Source: Acetivibrio saccincola
GTDB lineage: Bacteria > Bacillota > Clostridia > Acetivibrionales > Acetivibrionaceae
Assembly: GCF_002844395.1 (NCBI RefSeq)
Contig: NZ_CP025197.1
Location: 1,302,001 to 1,366,000 of the forward strand
Length of the DNA stretch: 64,000 nt
Reading direction: 5' to 3'
Part shown: one piece after another, positions 44,297 to 55,347 of the stretch
Layout: each line of letters begins with the position of its first letter
How positions within the stretch are numbered: position 1 is the first letter of the stretch
Made by a program: the position numbers and the translations under genes
Notes under the pieces: model-generated
What the model was told of the DNA's origin: nothing
What the model saw: the letters and a program-made list of their open reading frames with translations, nothing else
Databases searched by the model: none

Positions 44297-45184
44297 GTGG
44301 GTAAGGATATTTTGCCAAAGGCATGGGAAAGTGTGCTGGAATCAGCAACTTTTATACCTGTAATAGTAAAATCTATTAAAAGATTCCATGATACCAGCTG
44401 GCACATGGAGCCTAATATTCATGAGTTTTTTGAGATGGTTTATGTTAAAAAAGGGAATGCTGTATTTGAAATTTCAGGAACTTCTGTTGAAATAGGACCT
44501 AACAACATCATTATAATAAAGCCAAGGCAGTATCATAAATTTGAAGTAAAGTCCCAGGCAGGCTGTGAATTTATCGTTTTAAATTTCGGGTTTGAAAATA
44601 AATTTGACAATCAGTTTGCGGAAGTTTCATTGGAAGATTTTCTAAACTTTGTAAACAAAAAAGAATGGGGACGTTTTATATCTTTAAAAGTCAGCCACAA
44701 AAATGAAATAATCAATTTGCTAAACAGAATACTAAAAGAGAGGGAAAATCCTGAAATTGGAAGTGAATTTTTAAATTATCTTCTTGTTTTAGAGCTTTTC
44801 GTATTAATATCCAGGGCATTAAAAATGGAGTGGGAAAACAGTATAAAAAATAAAAGTCCCAAATTAAAAGAGCTTATACAGGCAGCTGTTAATTATATAA
44901 ATAATAATTACGAAAGGGATATTTCCCTAACGGATATTTCTAAGTATGTATTTTTAAGCACAAGCTATTTTACCAGGGCGTTTAAGGAAGAAATGGGGGT
45001 AAGCCCTATAAACTATCTTTTAAATGTCAGGGTTGAAAGAGCAAAGGAATTATTAAGGGAAACAGATGCTAAAATAAGTGATATTGCTCTAAGTGTAGGT
45101 TTTTCTAATCAGCAGAGATTTAATGATATATTCAAAAAATATACCCAAAAAACCCCCCTTCAGTATAGGAAGAGCTTTTGTTGA
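44297..45184 (+). CDS. AraC family transcriptional regulator
   Basis: The GTG start at 44297 has a weak GGGAAGTGG site. Residues 1-150 form a cupin-like ligand domain (WHMEPNIHEFFEMVYVKKG). The C-terminal 100 residues contain the two AraC helix-turn-helices: DISLTDISKYVFLSTSYFTR and DISDIALSVGFSNQQRFNDI, followed by the family signature KKYTQKTPLQYR. AraC proteins of this architecture usually respond to sugars or sugar derivatives. The following SLH surface-protein gene is a possible target, but the 308-bp gap contains its own promoter. Confidence 0.93.
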   Translation: MGKDILPKAWESVLESATFIPVIVKSIKRFHDTSWHMEPNIHEFFEMVYVKKGNAVFEISGTSVEIGPNNIIIIKPRQYHKFEVKSQAGCEFIVLNFGFENKFDNQFAEVSLEDFLNFVNKKEWGRFISLKVSHKNEIINLLNRILKERENPEIGSEFLNYLLVLELFVLISRALKMEWENSIKNKSPKLKELIQAAVNYINNNYERDISLTDISKYVFLSTSYFTRAFKEEMGVSPINYLLNVRVERAKELLRETDAKISDIALSVGFSNQQRFNDIFKKYTQKTPLQYRKSFC

Positions 45185-45492
45185 TAACTAAAATTTTTTC
45201 ATGTCCAATACTTTTATTTTTATAAATTTTAATGATTTTCTTCTTATCTATTTTTAAAAGTTTAATTTTTTTCTTTTTGGCTTATAAAAAGTGTAATTTT
45301 TGAGGCTGTAAAAAAATATATAAAAGCTTCTTATTTTTTTATCTTTTATGTTATAATTGTGTTTGGCAGTGTTTGCATAAAATAAGCAAATATACATTAA
45401 GTAAAAACTTTGAAATTCTAAATTATGTCAAATACTGCAGGAAGAGCATAGCTTTATGTTAAAAAAACAGTATTTTTAGGGGAGGTTAATTT
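45185..45492. promoter_or_regulatory. Leader of the first SLH gene, duplicated before the second
   Basis: No gene lies in this 308-bp stretch. A TATAAT box at 45352-45357 and the following GTTTGCATAAAATAAGCAAA leader are repeated in diverged form before the paralogous SLH gene (TATAAT at 47992-47997, then GTTTGCATAAAACAAACAAA). Promoter, leader and gene were therefore duplicated together. Confidence 0.6.
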
Positions 45493-47907
45493 ATGAAGGG
45501 ATTAAAAGGACTAATATCCTACACACTCATTATCTGCATTTTATTGACAGCAACATTATCTTCCATGGGAATGACAGAAGAAGAAACTTTTCCAGACATC
45601 AAAGACCATTGGTGTAGAGAAACCATTGAAAAGTTTGTAGAAAACAACTGGGTTGTTGGTTATGACGATGGCTTATTTAGACCGGACAGACTTGTAACCA
45701 GGGCTGAATTTACGGCTATGGTTGTGAACATCTTTAAAGAAGAAAAACAGGTGGAAGAAAACAGTTTTACAGATGTAAGTAAAAGTGACTGGTTTTATAA
45801 TGCAGTATCTTATGCAGCAAGTGAAGGTTTAATATCAGGATATGAAGATGGAACCTTTAAACCAATGGCGAATATGCAAAGACAAGATGCAGCTGTGCTT
45901 GCATCAAAGCTTTTTGAAGTAGATTTTTTTGAAGGTGCAGAGGATGTAAAATTTGAGGATGAAGATACATTTCCTGAGTACTCACGTCAGAGTATAAAAA
46001 ATCTTGTATCTCATGGAATAGTGCAAGGTTATCCTGATGGGACTTTCAGACCTTTTAATTTAATAACGAGAGCAGAAGCAGTTCAAATGTTAAATGTTGT
46101 ACTTAAGTATATTGAGTTGCCGGAAGAGACGCCACCTTTAGCTCCACCTGAAACACCGGAGCCAACAGAAGAGCCAACGCCAACACCAACACCACGCGTT
46201 AGAAGGGATACACCAAGAAGAACCTCTACGCCAACTTTGTTGCCGGTAGTGTCTCGTACATATACTACAACTGAGGACTTTGAAGAAGGAGAGATTTACA
46301 ATCTAAGCACTGAAATTGAGGATAGGCTGATACTTAAAAAGCAGGAAATAGAAACTATTAAAAGAGAATACAGAACTACACAAATGACATATGGAAGAGA
46401 TGGAGAACCTATACATATTGAAGTTACTCAAAAAGTAAACAAATCTGTATTAATGCCGGGGAAAGATGAAGTTGAAATTTCATTTAATCTTTTTGGACAT
46501 GGAAAACCTGATATGCCAGAGAAGACTCCTATTGATCTTATACTTGTACTTGACCGTTCCAGCAGTATGTCAGGAAGTAAGTGGACTGCTACTTTAGAAG
46601 CTTGCCGCAACATACTTAATTTTGTGAGAAAAGAAGACAGAGTTGCAATAGTTACTTTTGATGGTAGTGCATACCTTAATAATAGCTTAGAAAGTGATTT
46701 AGATGTACTACTAAATGTAATAGACAATTTAAGCGGTCCCGGTGGGTCAACGAATATTGGTAGTGGTTTGGCAAAAGCAATAGAGACTTTTAACAATGAA
46801 AGTACGGATGGAAGAGATAAGGCCATTATATTATTGTCCGATGGTAATGCAAGCAGAAACCCTGCAGTAGCACAAGCAGAAATTGCTAAAGAAAAAAATA
46901 TAATAATACATTCAGTAGGACTTGGTTCAGGGGCTAATGAAGCACTTTTAAAAGAACTTGCAAATATTACAAGCGGAATATACAGGTTCAGCCCTTCATC
47001 AGAAGAATTGGGTGAGATGATGGAGTATATGGCACAGCAGGTATTTGATACGTCCGGAAGAAATGTTGTTTTGAAGACGACGGTGTTAAAAGATAATGTA
47101 ATAGATTTAGAAGTGTTGCCTGAACCTGCAAATATAGTTGAAAATGAAGATGGAAGTTATACATATGAATGGAAGTATGACAGGATAAAAATGCAAGAAG
47201 AAGAGGATATGTTGCTGTCAGTCTATTTTGAAAACCTTGAACATGGCAAAAAAATCATTCTAAAAGATACATCACTTGAGTACATTGATAGAAACAACAA
47301 TACAATTGTTATAGATATAGACGATTTATCACTTCCGGTTAGTGAATATGTATCATATGGAACATGGAGCGTTGTATTTGACAGTAAAAGATCAAACACT
47401 CAGTGGGGAAGCATCTATTGGAATGACAAAGTATATAGCGATGACAAAGTAAGCGTAACGGTATCAACCAGCAATGACGGGAAAAATTATTCTAAGCCTT
47501 TAAGTGTATCAAATTATAGTACATTTAATATTAAAGACGGAAGATATATAAAGATTTTAGTTGAGCTTGAAATATCAAGTGAGGGTTTCAGTCCTGAGTT
47601 ATTAGATCTTACAATAGGTTCAAAAGGTTTTAAATTACCAGCACCAGGAACAGAGCCAGAGCCAGCACCGGAACCAACACCGGAACCGACAGAAGAGCCA
47701 GAACCAACACCAGAACCAACACCGGAACCGACAGAAGAGCCAGAGCCAACACCGGAACCAACACCGGAACCGACAGAAGAGCCAGAGCCAACACCGGAAC
47801 CAACACCGGAACCGACAGAAGAGCCAGAGCCAACACCGGAACCAACATCGGAACCGACAGAAGAGCTAGAACCAACTCCGGAACCAACACCAGAGCCAAA
47901 AGAATAA
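45493..47907 (+). CDS. SLH-anchored von Willebrand A surface protein
   Basis: The product has 804 residues and a signal peptide (1-27). Three SLH domains (about 30-75, 92-138, 152-200), each with the DGxFRP or DGTFKP and TRAE signatures, attach it non-covalently to pyruvylated wall polymer. A Pro/Thr/Glu linker follows, then a VWA domain (about 345-525) with the MIDAS motif DRSSS (Asp354), TFDGS and the SDGN acidic residue, so it probably binds metal and a ligand. A beta domain of about 170 residues and a long [10 protein letters not shown] tail end the protein. GGGGAGG precedes ATG 45493. A role in adhesion or wall architecture is inferred. Confidence 0.92.
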   Translation: MKGLKGLISYTLIICILLTATLSSMGMTEEETFPDIKDHWCRETIEKFVENNWVVGYDDGLFRPDRLVTRAEFTAMVVNIFKEEKQVEENSFTDVSKSDWFYNAVSYAASEGLISGYEDGTFKPMANMQRQDAAVLASKLFEVDFFEGAEDVKFEDEDTFPEYSRQSIKNLVSHGIVQGYPDGTFRPFNLITRAEAVQMLNVVLKYIELPEETPPLAPPETPEPTEEPTPTPTPRVRRDTPRRTSTPTLLPVVSRTYTTTEDFEEGEIYNLSTEIEDRLILKKQEIETIKREYRTTQMTYGRDGEPIHIEVTQKVNKSVLMPGKDEVEISFNLFGHGKPDMPEKTPIDLILVLDRSSSMSGSKWTATLEACRNILNFVRKEDRVAIVTFDGSAYLNNSLESDLDVLLNVIDNLSGPGGSTNIGSGLAKAIETFNNESTDGRDKAIILLSDGNASRNPAVAQAEIAKEKNIIIHSVGLGSGANEALLKELANITSGIYRFSPSSEELGEMMEYMAQQVFDTSGRNVVLKTTVLKDNVIDLEVLPEPANIVENEDGSYTYEWKYDRIKMQEEEDMLLSVYFENLEHGKKIILKDTSLEYIDRNNNTIVIDIDDLSLPVSEYVSYGTWSVVFDSKRSNTQWGSIYWNDKVYSDDKVSVTVSTSNDGKNYSKPLSVSNYSTFNIKDGRYIKILVELEISSEGFSPELLDLTIGSKGFKLPAPGTEPEPAPEPTPEPTEEPEPTPEPTPEPTEEPEPTPEPTPEPTEEPEPTPEPTPEPTEEPEPTPEPTSEPTEELEPTPEPTPEPKE
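47692..47901 (+). repeat. 42-bp tandem repeats coding the Pro-Glu-Thr tail
   Basis: Units start at 47692, 47734, 47776, 47818 and 47860 (last one degenerate). Each encodes [14 protein letters not shown], with an inner sub-repeat of about 12-18 bp. The copy number probably varies among strains and changes the length of the surface stalk. Confidence 0.85.
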
Positions 47908-47919
47908 TTACATTGTGTG

Positions 47920-47958
47920 AAAAATAGTTGCACTTTAAACAGGTGCAACTATTTTTTT
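47920..47958 (+). terminator. Terminator of the SLH-VWA gene
   Basis: AAAAATAGTTGCA (47920-47932) and TGCAACTATTTTT (47944-47956) are perfectly complementary over 13 bp and followed by TT. Confidence 0.92.
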
Positions 47959-48090
47959 AGAAAAAATTATTTATTTTTATATATTTTATGCTATAATTTA
48001 GGTTTGCATAAAACAAACAAATATATATTATAAAAACTAAAAAAAACATAAAAAACTAAAAAACTTTTTTTCTAGGGGAGGTTATTTTTT

Positions 48091-49868
48091 AATGAACACA
48101 TCAAAAAGGATTATATCCTGCACTCTTATCATTTGTCTTTTATTAACAGGGACATTGTTTTCCATGGAAGCGACAGATCTAAAATTTAAAAGAGACTTTT
48201 CCGGACATCAAAGACCATTGGTGTAGGAAAACTATTGAAAAGTTTGTTGAAAACAACTGGGTTGTAGGCTATGATGACGGATTATTCAGACCGGACAGAC
48301 TTGTGACTAGGGCAGAATTTACAGCTATGGTTGTAAACATTTTTAAAGAAGAAAAAGAGGTAGAAGGAAATAATTTCAAAGATGTAAACAAAGATGACTG
48401 GTTTTATAATGCAGTATCTTATGCAGCAAGTGAAGGTTTAATAGCCGGATATGAAGATGGAACCTTCAGACCAATGGAAAATATGCAAAGGCAGGATGCA
48501 GCAGTACTTGTATCAAGGCTTTTTGAAGTGGGTTTTTTTGAGGGTGCGCCTGAATTTACATTCAAAGATGAGGAAACATTTCCAAAGTATTTATATCAGA
48601 GCATAAAAAACCTTGCATCCCATGAAATAGCCAGAGGTTACCCTGATGGAACTTTCAGGCCGTTTAATTTAATAACAAGAGCAGAAGCAGTTCAAATGTT
48701 AGATGTTGTTCTAAAATACATTGAGATACCTGAAAAGACGCCACCTTTAGCTCCGCCTGAAACACCAAGACCAACGGTGACGCCAAAGCCAACATCTACG
48801 CCGATTTCAACACCAAGTCCGACACCAACAACTCCTAAAGGGGGTAGTACGGGAGGAACTAAGTCAACGCCAACACCGGAACCAACACCTGTTAATAATG
48901 CTCCTATATTTATAAGTACACCTGTTGAAGAAGTTGTTCTTAATATGGTAGAGGGCAACAGGGAAATAATAGATTTAACTAAATGGACTGTGGTTCAGTT
49001 ATGTGATACAAATGATGATATTCCAAATTGGGTGCATTCTGAGCCGACAAAAGCAATGCAGACAAGAAATGCAAACCCATCAGTACTATTAAGTGATATT
49101 CAGGTGGATAAATGTATAGTTAACGGTAAATGGAGAGTTGATACATCAAAGGATGACGACCTTATGGGTTTTGTTTTTGGTTATCAGGATGAAGGACATT
49201 TTTATCTCTTTGATTGGAAGCAGACTACCCAAATGTGGAAAGGAAATAACTGTGAACAAGGAATGAGTGTAAAAGTAATTAATACCGACACGCCTATTTT
49301 AGATGGAGATTTATGGATGTCGGAGGGGAATGAAAGGGTTAAAGTAATTTATCGCAATACCATTCCATATAAGGATTTTGAAGACTATGAGTTTACTTTG
49401 AAGTTTTCAGGTAATGGGCATTTTAATATAATTATAAGACATGATGATGTTGTGTTGGATGATATTTCATTGTACGATGATACCTACACTACAGGAAAAT
49501 TTGGATTTTACAATTATTCGCAAGAAATGGTTGTTTATGAAGGTTTTACAACTGAAGAGATGTCAGAGGGAGTTTATATATATAATGCTGAGGCCTATGA
49601 TGAAGACGGTGATGATTTAAAGTACACTTTAATAAATGGTCCTGAAGGAATGACCGTTGACAGTGAAACGGGGGAAGTAAAATGGTTTGTTACTTCTTTA
49701 AACAGAGGGATATACGATGTCAGTATTAAAGTTGAAGATACAAAAGGAGCTTATGATATTCAAGAATTTAAGATAAGTATAGTTGAACCAACAGAAGAAC
49801 CAACGCCTGAACCAACACCAGAGCCAACACCAGAACCTACTCCGGATCCGGATTATGAAAAACAATAA
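48091..49868 (+). pseudogene. Segment 1 of a split giant surface protein: SLH and thrombospondin-C-like
   Basis: ATG 48091 after GGGGAGG encodes a signal peptide (NTSKRIISCTLIICLLLTGT). At about 48190-48200 the frame breaks: comparison with the paralogue at 45493 shows that [17 protein letters not shown] continues in another frame. Three SLH domains follow (to about 48720), then a Pro/Thr linker. Next is a domain of about 200 residues strikingly like the thrombospondin C-terminal lectin-like domain (MGFVFGYQDEGHFYLFDWKQ, MSVKVINTDTP, FYNYSQEMVVYEGF), then a cadherin-like/putative Ig domain (DEDGDDLKYTLINGPEGMTV). The frame ends at 49866-49868, where one A is missing from an A run. In sum it is the anchor and adhesive half of the protein. 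Confidence 0.8.
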
Positions 49869-51922
49869 TTGAACTTGCAACAAACGCAACTGTTTTAAAT
49901 ACCGGAACTACAGTAACAATAAAGGTTACAGCCATAGATAATGTAGGTGTGGAACACATTAGTGCTGAATTTAATAATCAACCTGTTGAATTGGATGAAA
50001 CAGGTATTGGTACTTTTGTCGCTGATACTGCAGGCATGTTTGAGGTTGTGGCAAAAGCATACGATGCTGCAGGAAATGAAGGATATGCAAGTAAAGAATT
50101 ATTTGTAAAAGAAGAAGGAGATAAAGTGCCTCCTGAAGCTTTTATAGAAAGTCCTTTGGAGTATACAAAGATACATGAGCCTGTAGAAATTATAGGCACC
50201 GCTTACGATGAAAACCTTGTAAAATACATTCTTGAATATTCCCAGTCAGGTAAAGACCGGTATATAAAGTTTGCAGAAGGCACAAAAAGTGTTAAGAATG
50301 ATGTACTTGGTATTTTTGATCCAACAATGATGAGAAACGGGCAATATGACATTAGATTATCTGTATATGATTCAGGCGGCTATGTATCTGTTTATAATGT
50401 TTCGTATATAGTTGAGGGAGAAATGAAAGTTGGAAACTTTACAATAAGTTTTGAAGACTTAACAGTTCCAATGGCAGGATTGCCTATATCAATTGCAAGA
50501 AATTATGACAGCCGGAATAAATCCAAAGGTGATTTTGGTATTGGCTGGTCATTAGAATATAAGTATGTACGTATTGAGCAAAACATGAAACCCGGGGAGA
50601 ACTGGAGACATGAAGAAAGTGGGGGAGTATTCAGCAGGGTTTACAATTTGTATGAGATAAAACCCCATAATATAACTGTAACTTATCCTGACGGAAAAGT
50701 TGATGAATTTAGAGTAGCTGTTTCACCAAGTATGCAGCCGTTTGCTCCCATACAAGAAGTAAGTGTATCATTTGTTGCAAAAAAAGGCACATTTTCAAAA
50801 CTTGAGGCTTTAGATGAAGATAAAGTTGCTTATGTAGTGGGTAATGAATTAAGAAATTTTGACATGGAGTGTTATAACCCTCAAAGATATAAACTTACTA
50901 CACGGGAGGGTACTGTTTTAATATTAAATATGAACAGTGGTCTGGAAAGTGTTACAGATATTAACGGTAACACCATTACATATACAAAAGACGGAATTAC
51001 ACACTCAGGAGGCAAAAGTGTAACTTTTGAAAGGGACAGAGAAGGAAGGATAACCAAAATAACAGAACCTATGGGTAACAGTATAAATTATGAATATGAT
51101 TATTACGGAGATTTAGTAAAAGTAACGGATCAGGAAGGCCATGTTACAAGATTTACGTATAATTCAAACCATGGTTTGATAGATATTATTGATCCAAGAG
51201 GAGTTAAAGCAGTACGGAATGAATATGATGACGATGGAAGAATTATTGCACATATTGACGCTGAGGGCAACAGGATAGAATATTCCAGAGACATAGGTGC
51301 AAGGCAGGAAATAGTAACGGATAGAATGGGTAATGTAACTGTATTTTCATATGATGAAAAGGGGAATATATTAAAGAAAGTTGATGCAATGGGAAACACC
51401 ACATCTTACACATATGATGAGAATGGTAATATGCTGACAGAAACTGAGCCTCTTGGAAATACTATTACATATACATATGATGAAAATAATAATGTGACTT
51501 CTTTCACTGATGCAATGGGAAATAAGACTGAATATACTTATAATGCCAAAGGTCAGGTGCTTACAGAAACAGATCCAATGGGAAATACCAAAATAAATGA
51601 ATACGATTCAAAAGGCAATTTGATAAAAGTAACGAATCCTTTAGGAAATACAACATTTTTTGAATATGATTCAAAAGGGAATTTGACTAAAATGACAGAC
51701 TCTAAAGGAAATACCACAAGCCATACTTATGATTCCTATGGAAATGTAATCCGAAAAATAAGTGCAGACGGAACTGAAACAGTTTATACTTATGATTCTG
51801 CAGGAAAATGTCTGACAGAAACCATAAAGATAGGAGAAGAAGAAATAACACAACATATGAGTATGACAAAAAAGGACGCCTTACAAAAATTATTGATGCA
51901 TATGGGAATTCTACAACCATAG
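49869..51922 (+). pseudogene. Segment 2 of the split giant protein: Ig-like modules and first RHS part
   Basis: The frame is open upstream of ATG 49949 to about 49859 (TIIELATNATVLNTG...), which continues DPDYEK of segment 1 once one A is restored. Two Ig/Big-like modules (to about 50415) precede the RHS entry domain (GNFTISFEDLTVPMAGLPIS, YDSRNKSKGDFGIGWSLEYK). Many RHS/YD repeats of the form YTYDENGNMLTETEPLGNT follow. The frame ends at 51922, but homologous repeat sequence changes frame at about 51855 (GEEEIT versus TYEYDKKGRLTKI). There is no ribosome-binding site before 49949, so it was not an independent gene. Confidence 0.8.
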
Positions 51923-54306
51923 AATATAATCCTATTGGTAAGAAGTCTGCTGAAACTGATAGTTTGGGAAGGCGTACTGAATATATATATGATATTTATG
52001 GAAATTTAGAAAAAACCATTTATCCTGACGGAACGGAAGAAAAATTTACTTACGATAAAGAGGGCAACAGACTAACTTACACTGACAGGGCCGGAAATGT
52101 TACCAAATACTTTTACGACAAACTTGGAAGATTGGTTAAAAAGGTTAATCCTGACGGCAGTTTTACAGAGACGGAATACGATGTCAATGGACGTAAAATC
52201 AAAGAAATTGATGCGCTTGGAAATGTTACAACCTATGAATATGATAAAGCAGGTAACAATATTTCCGTTACGGATGCATTAGGAAATACTACTTTTTACG
52301 AGTACGACGGCAATGGAAATATAACCAAAATAATTGATGCAAGAGGAAATGAAATAAATTATGAGTATGATGAAACGGGAGCAAGGACAAAGAGTATTAA
52401 TGCAGAAGGAAATACTCCTTTAGGTCAAAGGGCAACAGTAACAGACAATAGGGGAACTACAAAATTTGAATATGATGTTATGGGAAGACTTATAAAAGAA
52501 ACCGGTCCCGATGGAATAAGCATTGAATATACTTACGATGCAGCAGGAAACAAAACCGGTGTCAAAGTTCCGTCCGGGACAACAACCTATACTTATGATA
52601 AGTTAAATAGGCTTTCTACAGTGACGGATCCTGACGGGGGAGTGACAACATACATATATGATGAAGTGGGCAACAGAACTGGTGTTACCTATCCTAACGG
52701 AACAAAGATGCTATATACCTATGATGAACTTAACAGATTGGTAGAGCTTGTAAACCAAGATGCCAACGGGGAGATTATTTCATCTTACAAATATACATTA
52801 GGACCTGCAGGTAGCAGAATAAAAATTGAAGAACATACCGGAAGAGTTATAGAATATGAGTATGATAATACTTATAAACTGTTAAAAGAAACTATAAATA
52901 ATCCTGATGGAACTATACGTGAAATAAGCTATACTTATGATGCTGTAGGAAACAGGCTGACTAAGACGGATGACGGAAACACTGTGAATTATACTTATGA
53001 TGAAAATAACAGGCTTATTTCAGAAGGTGAAAATGTCTATACTTATGACAATAATGGAAACACTCTTTCAAAGAAAAATGAGACAGAGACAATATTATAT
53101 ACCTATGGATATGATAACAGGCTTGTAAGTGTAGTTACAACCAACCAGACCGGTACATCAACTGTTGAATATGTTTATGACGTGGACGGGATAAGAGTTG
53201 GAAAAATAGTTGACGATGCAAAATTTAGCAGATATACTGTAGATAAAAATACAGATTATGCGAAAGTTTTAGAAGAAAGAAATGAAAAAGGCAAGCTTAT
53301 AGTTAGTTATGTTCATGGGGATGATCTTATAAGCCAAAAAAGAGGAGATGTTAAAAGCTACTATCACTTTGATGGTTTAGGAAGTACAAGGGCTCTGACA
53401 AATAGCAACGGAGAAGTAACTGATACATACACATATGATGCTTTTGGAAATCTAATTGAAAAAACAGGCGATACAGAGAATGAGTTTTTGTACACAGGAG
53501 AACAGTATGATGCTAACATAGGATTCTACTACTTAAGAGCAAGGTACATGAATCCGGCTATAGGAAGATTTACAACAATGGATCCGTTTGAAGGATTTAT
53601 ACAAGATCCATACAGCTTGCACAAGTACCTATATGCCCATGCAAATCCTGTAATGAATATTGACCCTTCGGGTAACTTTACTTTAGTTAGTTCGTTATTG
53701 GGTAAATCATTAGCAGTAAGCATTAGTTTAAACACTATATTTACAACAATTAATGTGTTTTACCAAGGAATATTTAACGACATATATTATACTCCAAAAC
53801 AGTTAATTAAAGATTACAGTATTGATGTAATAACAGGTGCTGTGGGTGGATTGGCAAGTCATTTTATAGGAGTTGGATTTGTTAATGGTAAAGGTTTAAG
53901 TTTTGGAGGGCGTATTATACAGGGAATGATTTCAGGAGGTGCCAGTTCGTTTCTTGTTGCACTGACAGATGAAATGTTAAGAGGCAATGCATATGATGCT
54001 TTTTTAGAATGGGCAATTACCGGTGAGACTATAGAAGTAGGAAAAATGGGAAATAGAATTGTATACGCAACTTTTTCCGGTGTGTTTTTCGGAGCAATTT
54101 TTACTATTGTTGATGAGGCGCATACTACCAGAGTTTTTGATGTAGAAAATGTTTATACAAAAACTATAAAAGAAAGATCATCAAAGACGCCTTACGATTC
54201 TGCAGCAGGAGTTACAGCAGTTGTAACATCCAGATCTTTTGCTGAAGTTCTAATAGAAAGATTTAAAGAATCAGTAGAAGAATGGTTTGGGTGGAGTTTT
54301 GATTAG
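51808..54306 (+). pseudogene. Segment 3 of the split giant protein: RHS core and C-terminal tip
   Basis: Real homologous sequence begins near 51850. About 20 more YD repeats lead to the RHS-associated core (YHFDGLGSTRALTNSNGEV, then YLRARYMNPAIGRFTTMDPF and YLYAHANPVMNIDPSGNF), the conserved end of the RHS shell. The 205-residue C-terminal tip is hydrophobic and Gly-rich (DVITGAVGGLASHFIGVGF), with no recognised toxin signature. In polymorphic RHS toxins the tip is the effector. With all three segments joined, the protein would have about 2060 residues. A 46-bp palindrome follows the stop. Confidence 0.82.
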
Positions 54307-54339
54307 ACAGGATGTATAATTAAATTAAAGATATAGATA

Positions 54340-54385
54340 AACTACAAATATCAGGTAAATTGCAATTTACCTGATATTTGTAGTT
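54340..54385. terminator. 46-bp perfect palindrome, likely terminator
   Basis: The 23-bp arms 54340-54362 and 54363-54385 are exactly complementary with no spacer; the centre is AAATTGCAATTT. There is no run of T after it, so termination would be intrinsic only weakly. It separates the RHS gene from the next gene. Confidence 0.6.
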
Positions 54386-54442
54386 GAAAAAATTCTGCTT
54401 AATAACAAAAATAAAAGGTTATATGGCTTTTGGAGGAATAAA

Positions 54443-55297
54443 ATGCTTAGAGATATTATTAAAAAGATTGCTTATTGTTTTAAAACTAAGTTTATCTGTG
54501 TTGATTTTTTTCAAGGCCGGCTAAAAGCTGTTGAGCTGGGCAGAGGCGTGTATATTGACCGGTCTATTGAAGAAATAAGGAATGAAATTCCGGATAAGAA
54601 AAAATACAAGGAAGTTAAGGAAGGACTATTAATGGAAAAGTACTACAATAATATACATGTTATAAATTACTTTCTAGATATGTTAATTAAACATGTAAAA
54701 TTTTATATAAAAGGATTTAAAGTTAATATTTTTTTACCCTATGAAAAAAAAGACTTTATTGATGAGTGGTATGCGAAGGTTTTCTTCTATAGCAGGATGC
54801 CTTTTTTATTCATAGAAGCTATTCCGCTGGATAATTTTACGTGTATATATAATGGTTTTGATATACCTATAGAAAATGAGCAAGGAGAATATATAAAGAA
54901 TATAGTGTTTTTCATATATGACCATACTGTATATGTAGGTTTTGCTTTTGTTGGTTATGTTTTTGTTATCAGACCAATTGAAAAAAAGGCAGAAGATTTA
55001 TCATCTGATGATATTTTGCTTATAATCAAAGAATTACTGGAAAACACAAGTGAAGATGTACATAAAAGATTTGACCAATTAACAAACAAGAAAAAAGAAT
55101 ATAAAAAAATTATTTCCGGTTGGAAAAAACCCTTTCAAAATACAATATATTTATTCTCAAAAGAAGATTTGAAAAAACAATACCACGTTGACGGGTACAA
55201 AATTAAATTCTTTAAATATGACGAAAACGACATTACAACAGGAATGGAAAAAATAATGGCAATAGAAAGAAAAATACGAAGAATTATTTTCAAATAA
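54443..55297 (+). CDS. Hypothetical protein, possibly a diverged MreB/actin-fold pseudo-ATPase
   Basis: TTGGAGG precedes ATG 54443. The 284-residue soluble protein shows distant order-preserving resemblance to MreB: FICVDFFQGRLKAVELGRG where MreB has phosphate 1, VKEGLLMEKYYNNIHVINYF in place of the R-P-L-x-D-G-V-I block, IEAIPLDNFTCIYNGFDIPI in place of the IEEPxAAAIG block, then IKNIVFFIYDHTVYVGFAFV for phosphate 2. The Asp/Gly residues that bind nucleotide are mostly gone. Its place directly after an RHS gene would also fit an immunity protein. Confidence in the fold is low; that it is a gene is well supported by length and ribosome-binding site. Confidence 0.55.
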   Translation: MLRDIIKKIAYCFKTKFICVDFFQGRLKAVELGRGVYIDRSIEEIRNEIPDKKKYKEVKEGLLMEKYYNNIHVINYFLDMLIKHVKFYIKGFKVNIFLPYEKKDFIDEWYAKVFFYSRMPFLFIEAIPLDNFTCIYNGFDIPIENEQGEYIKNIVFFIYDHTVYVGFAFVGYVFVIRPIEKKAEDLSSDDILLIIKELLENTSEDVHKRFDQLTNKKKEYKKIISGWKKPFQNTIYLFSKEDLKKQYHVDGYKIKFFKYDENDITTGMEKIMAIERKIRRIIFK

Positions 55298-55347
55298 GTT
55301 AATTATTAGTTATGTCAACATAAATTGCAAAAATATGATTATTTATT

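Noticed and set aside
47514-47948. Gly/Ser-Val-rich minus-strand frame
   Set aside because: It is the antisense shadow of the Pro-Glu-Thr repeat tail of the SLH-VWA protein.
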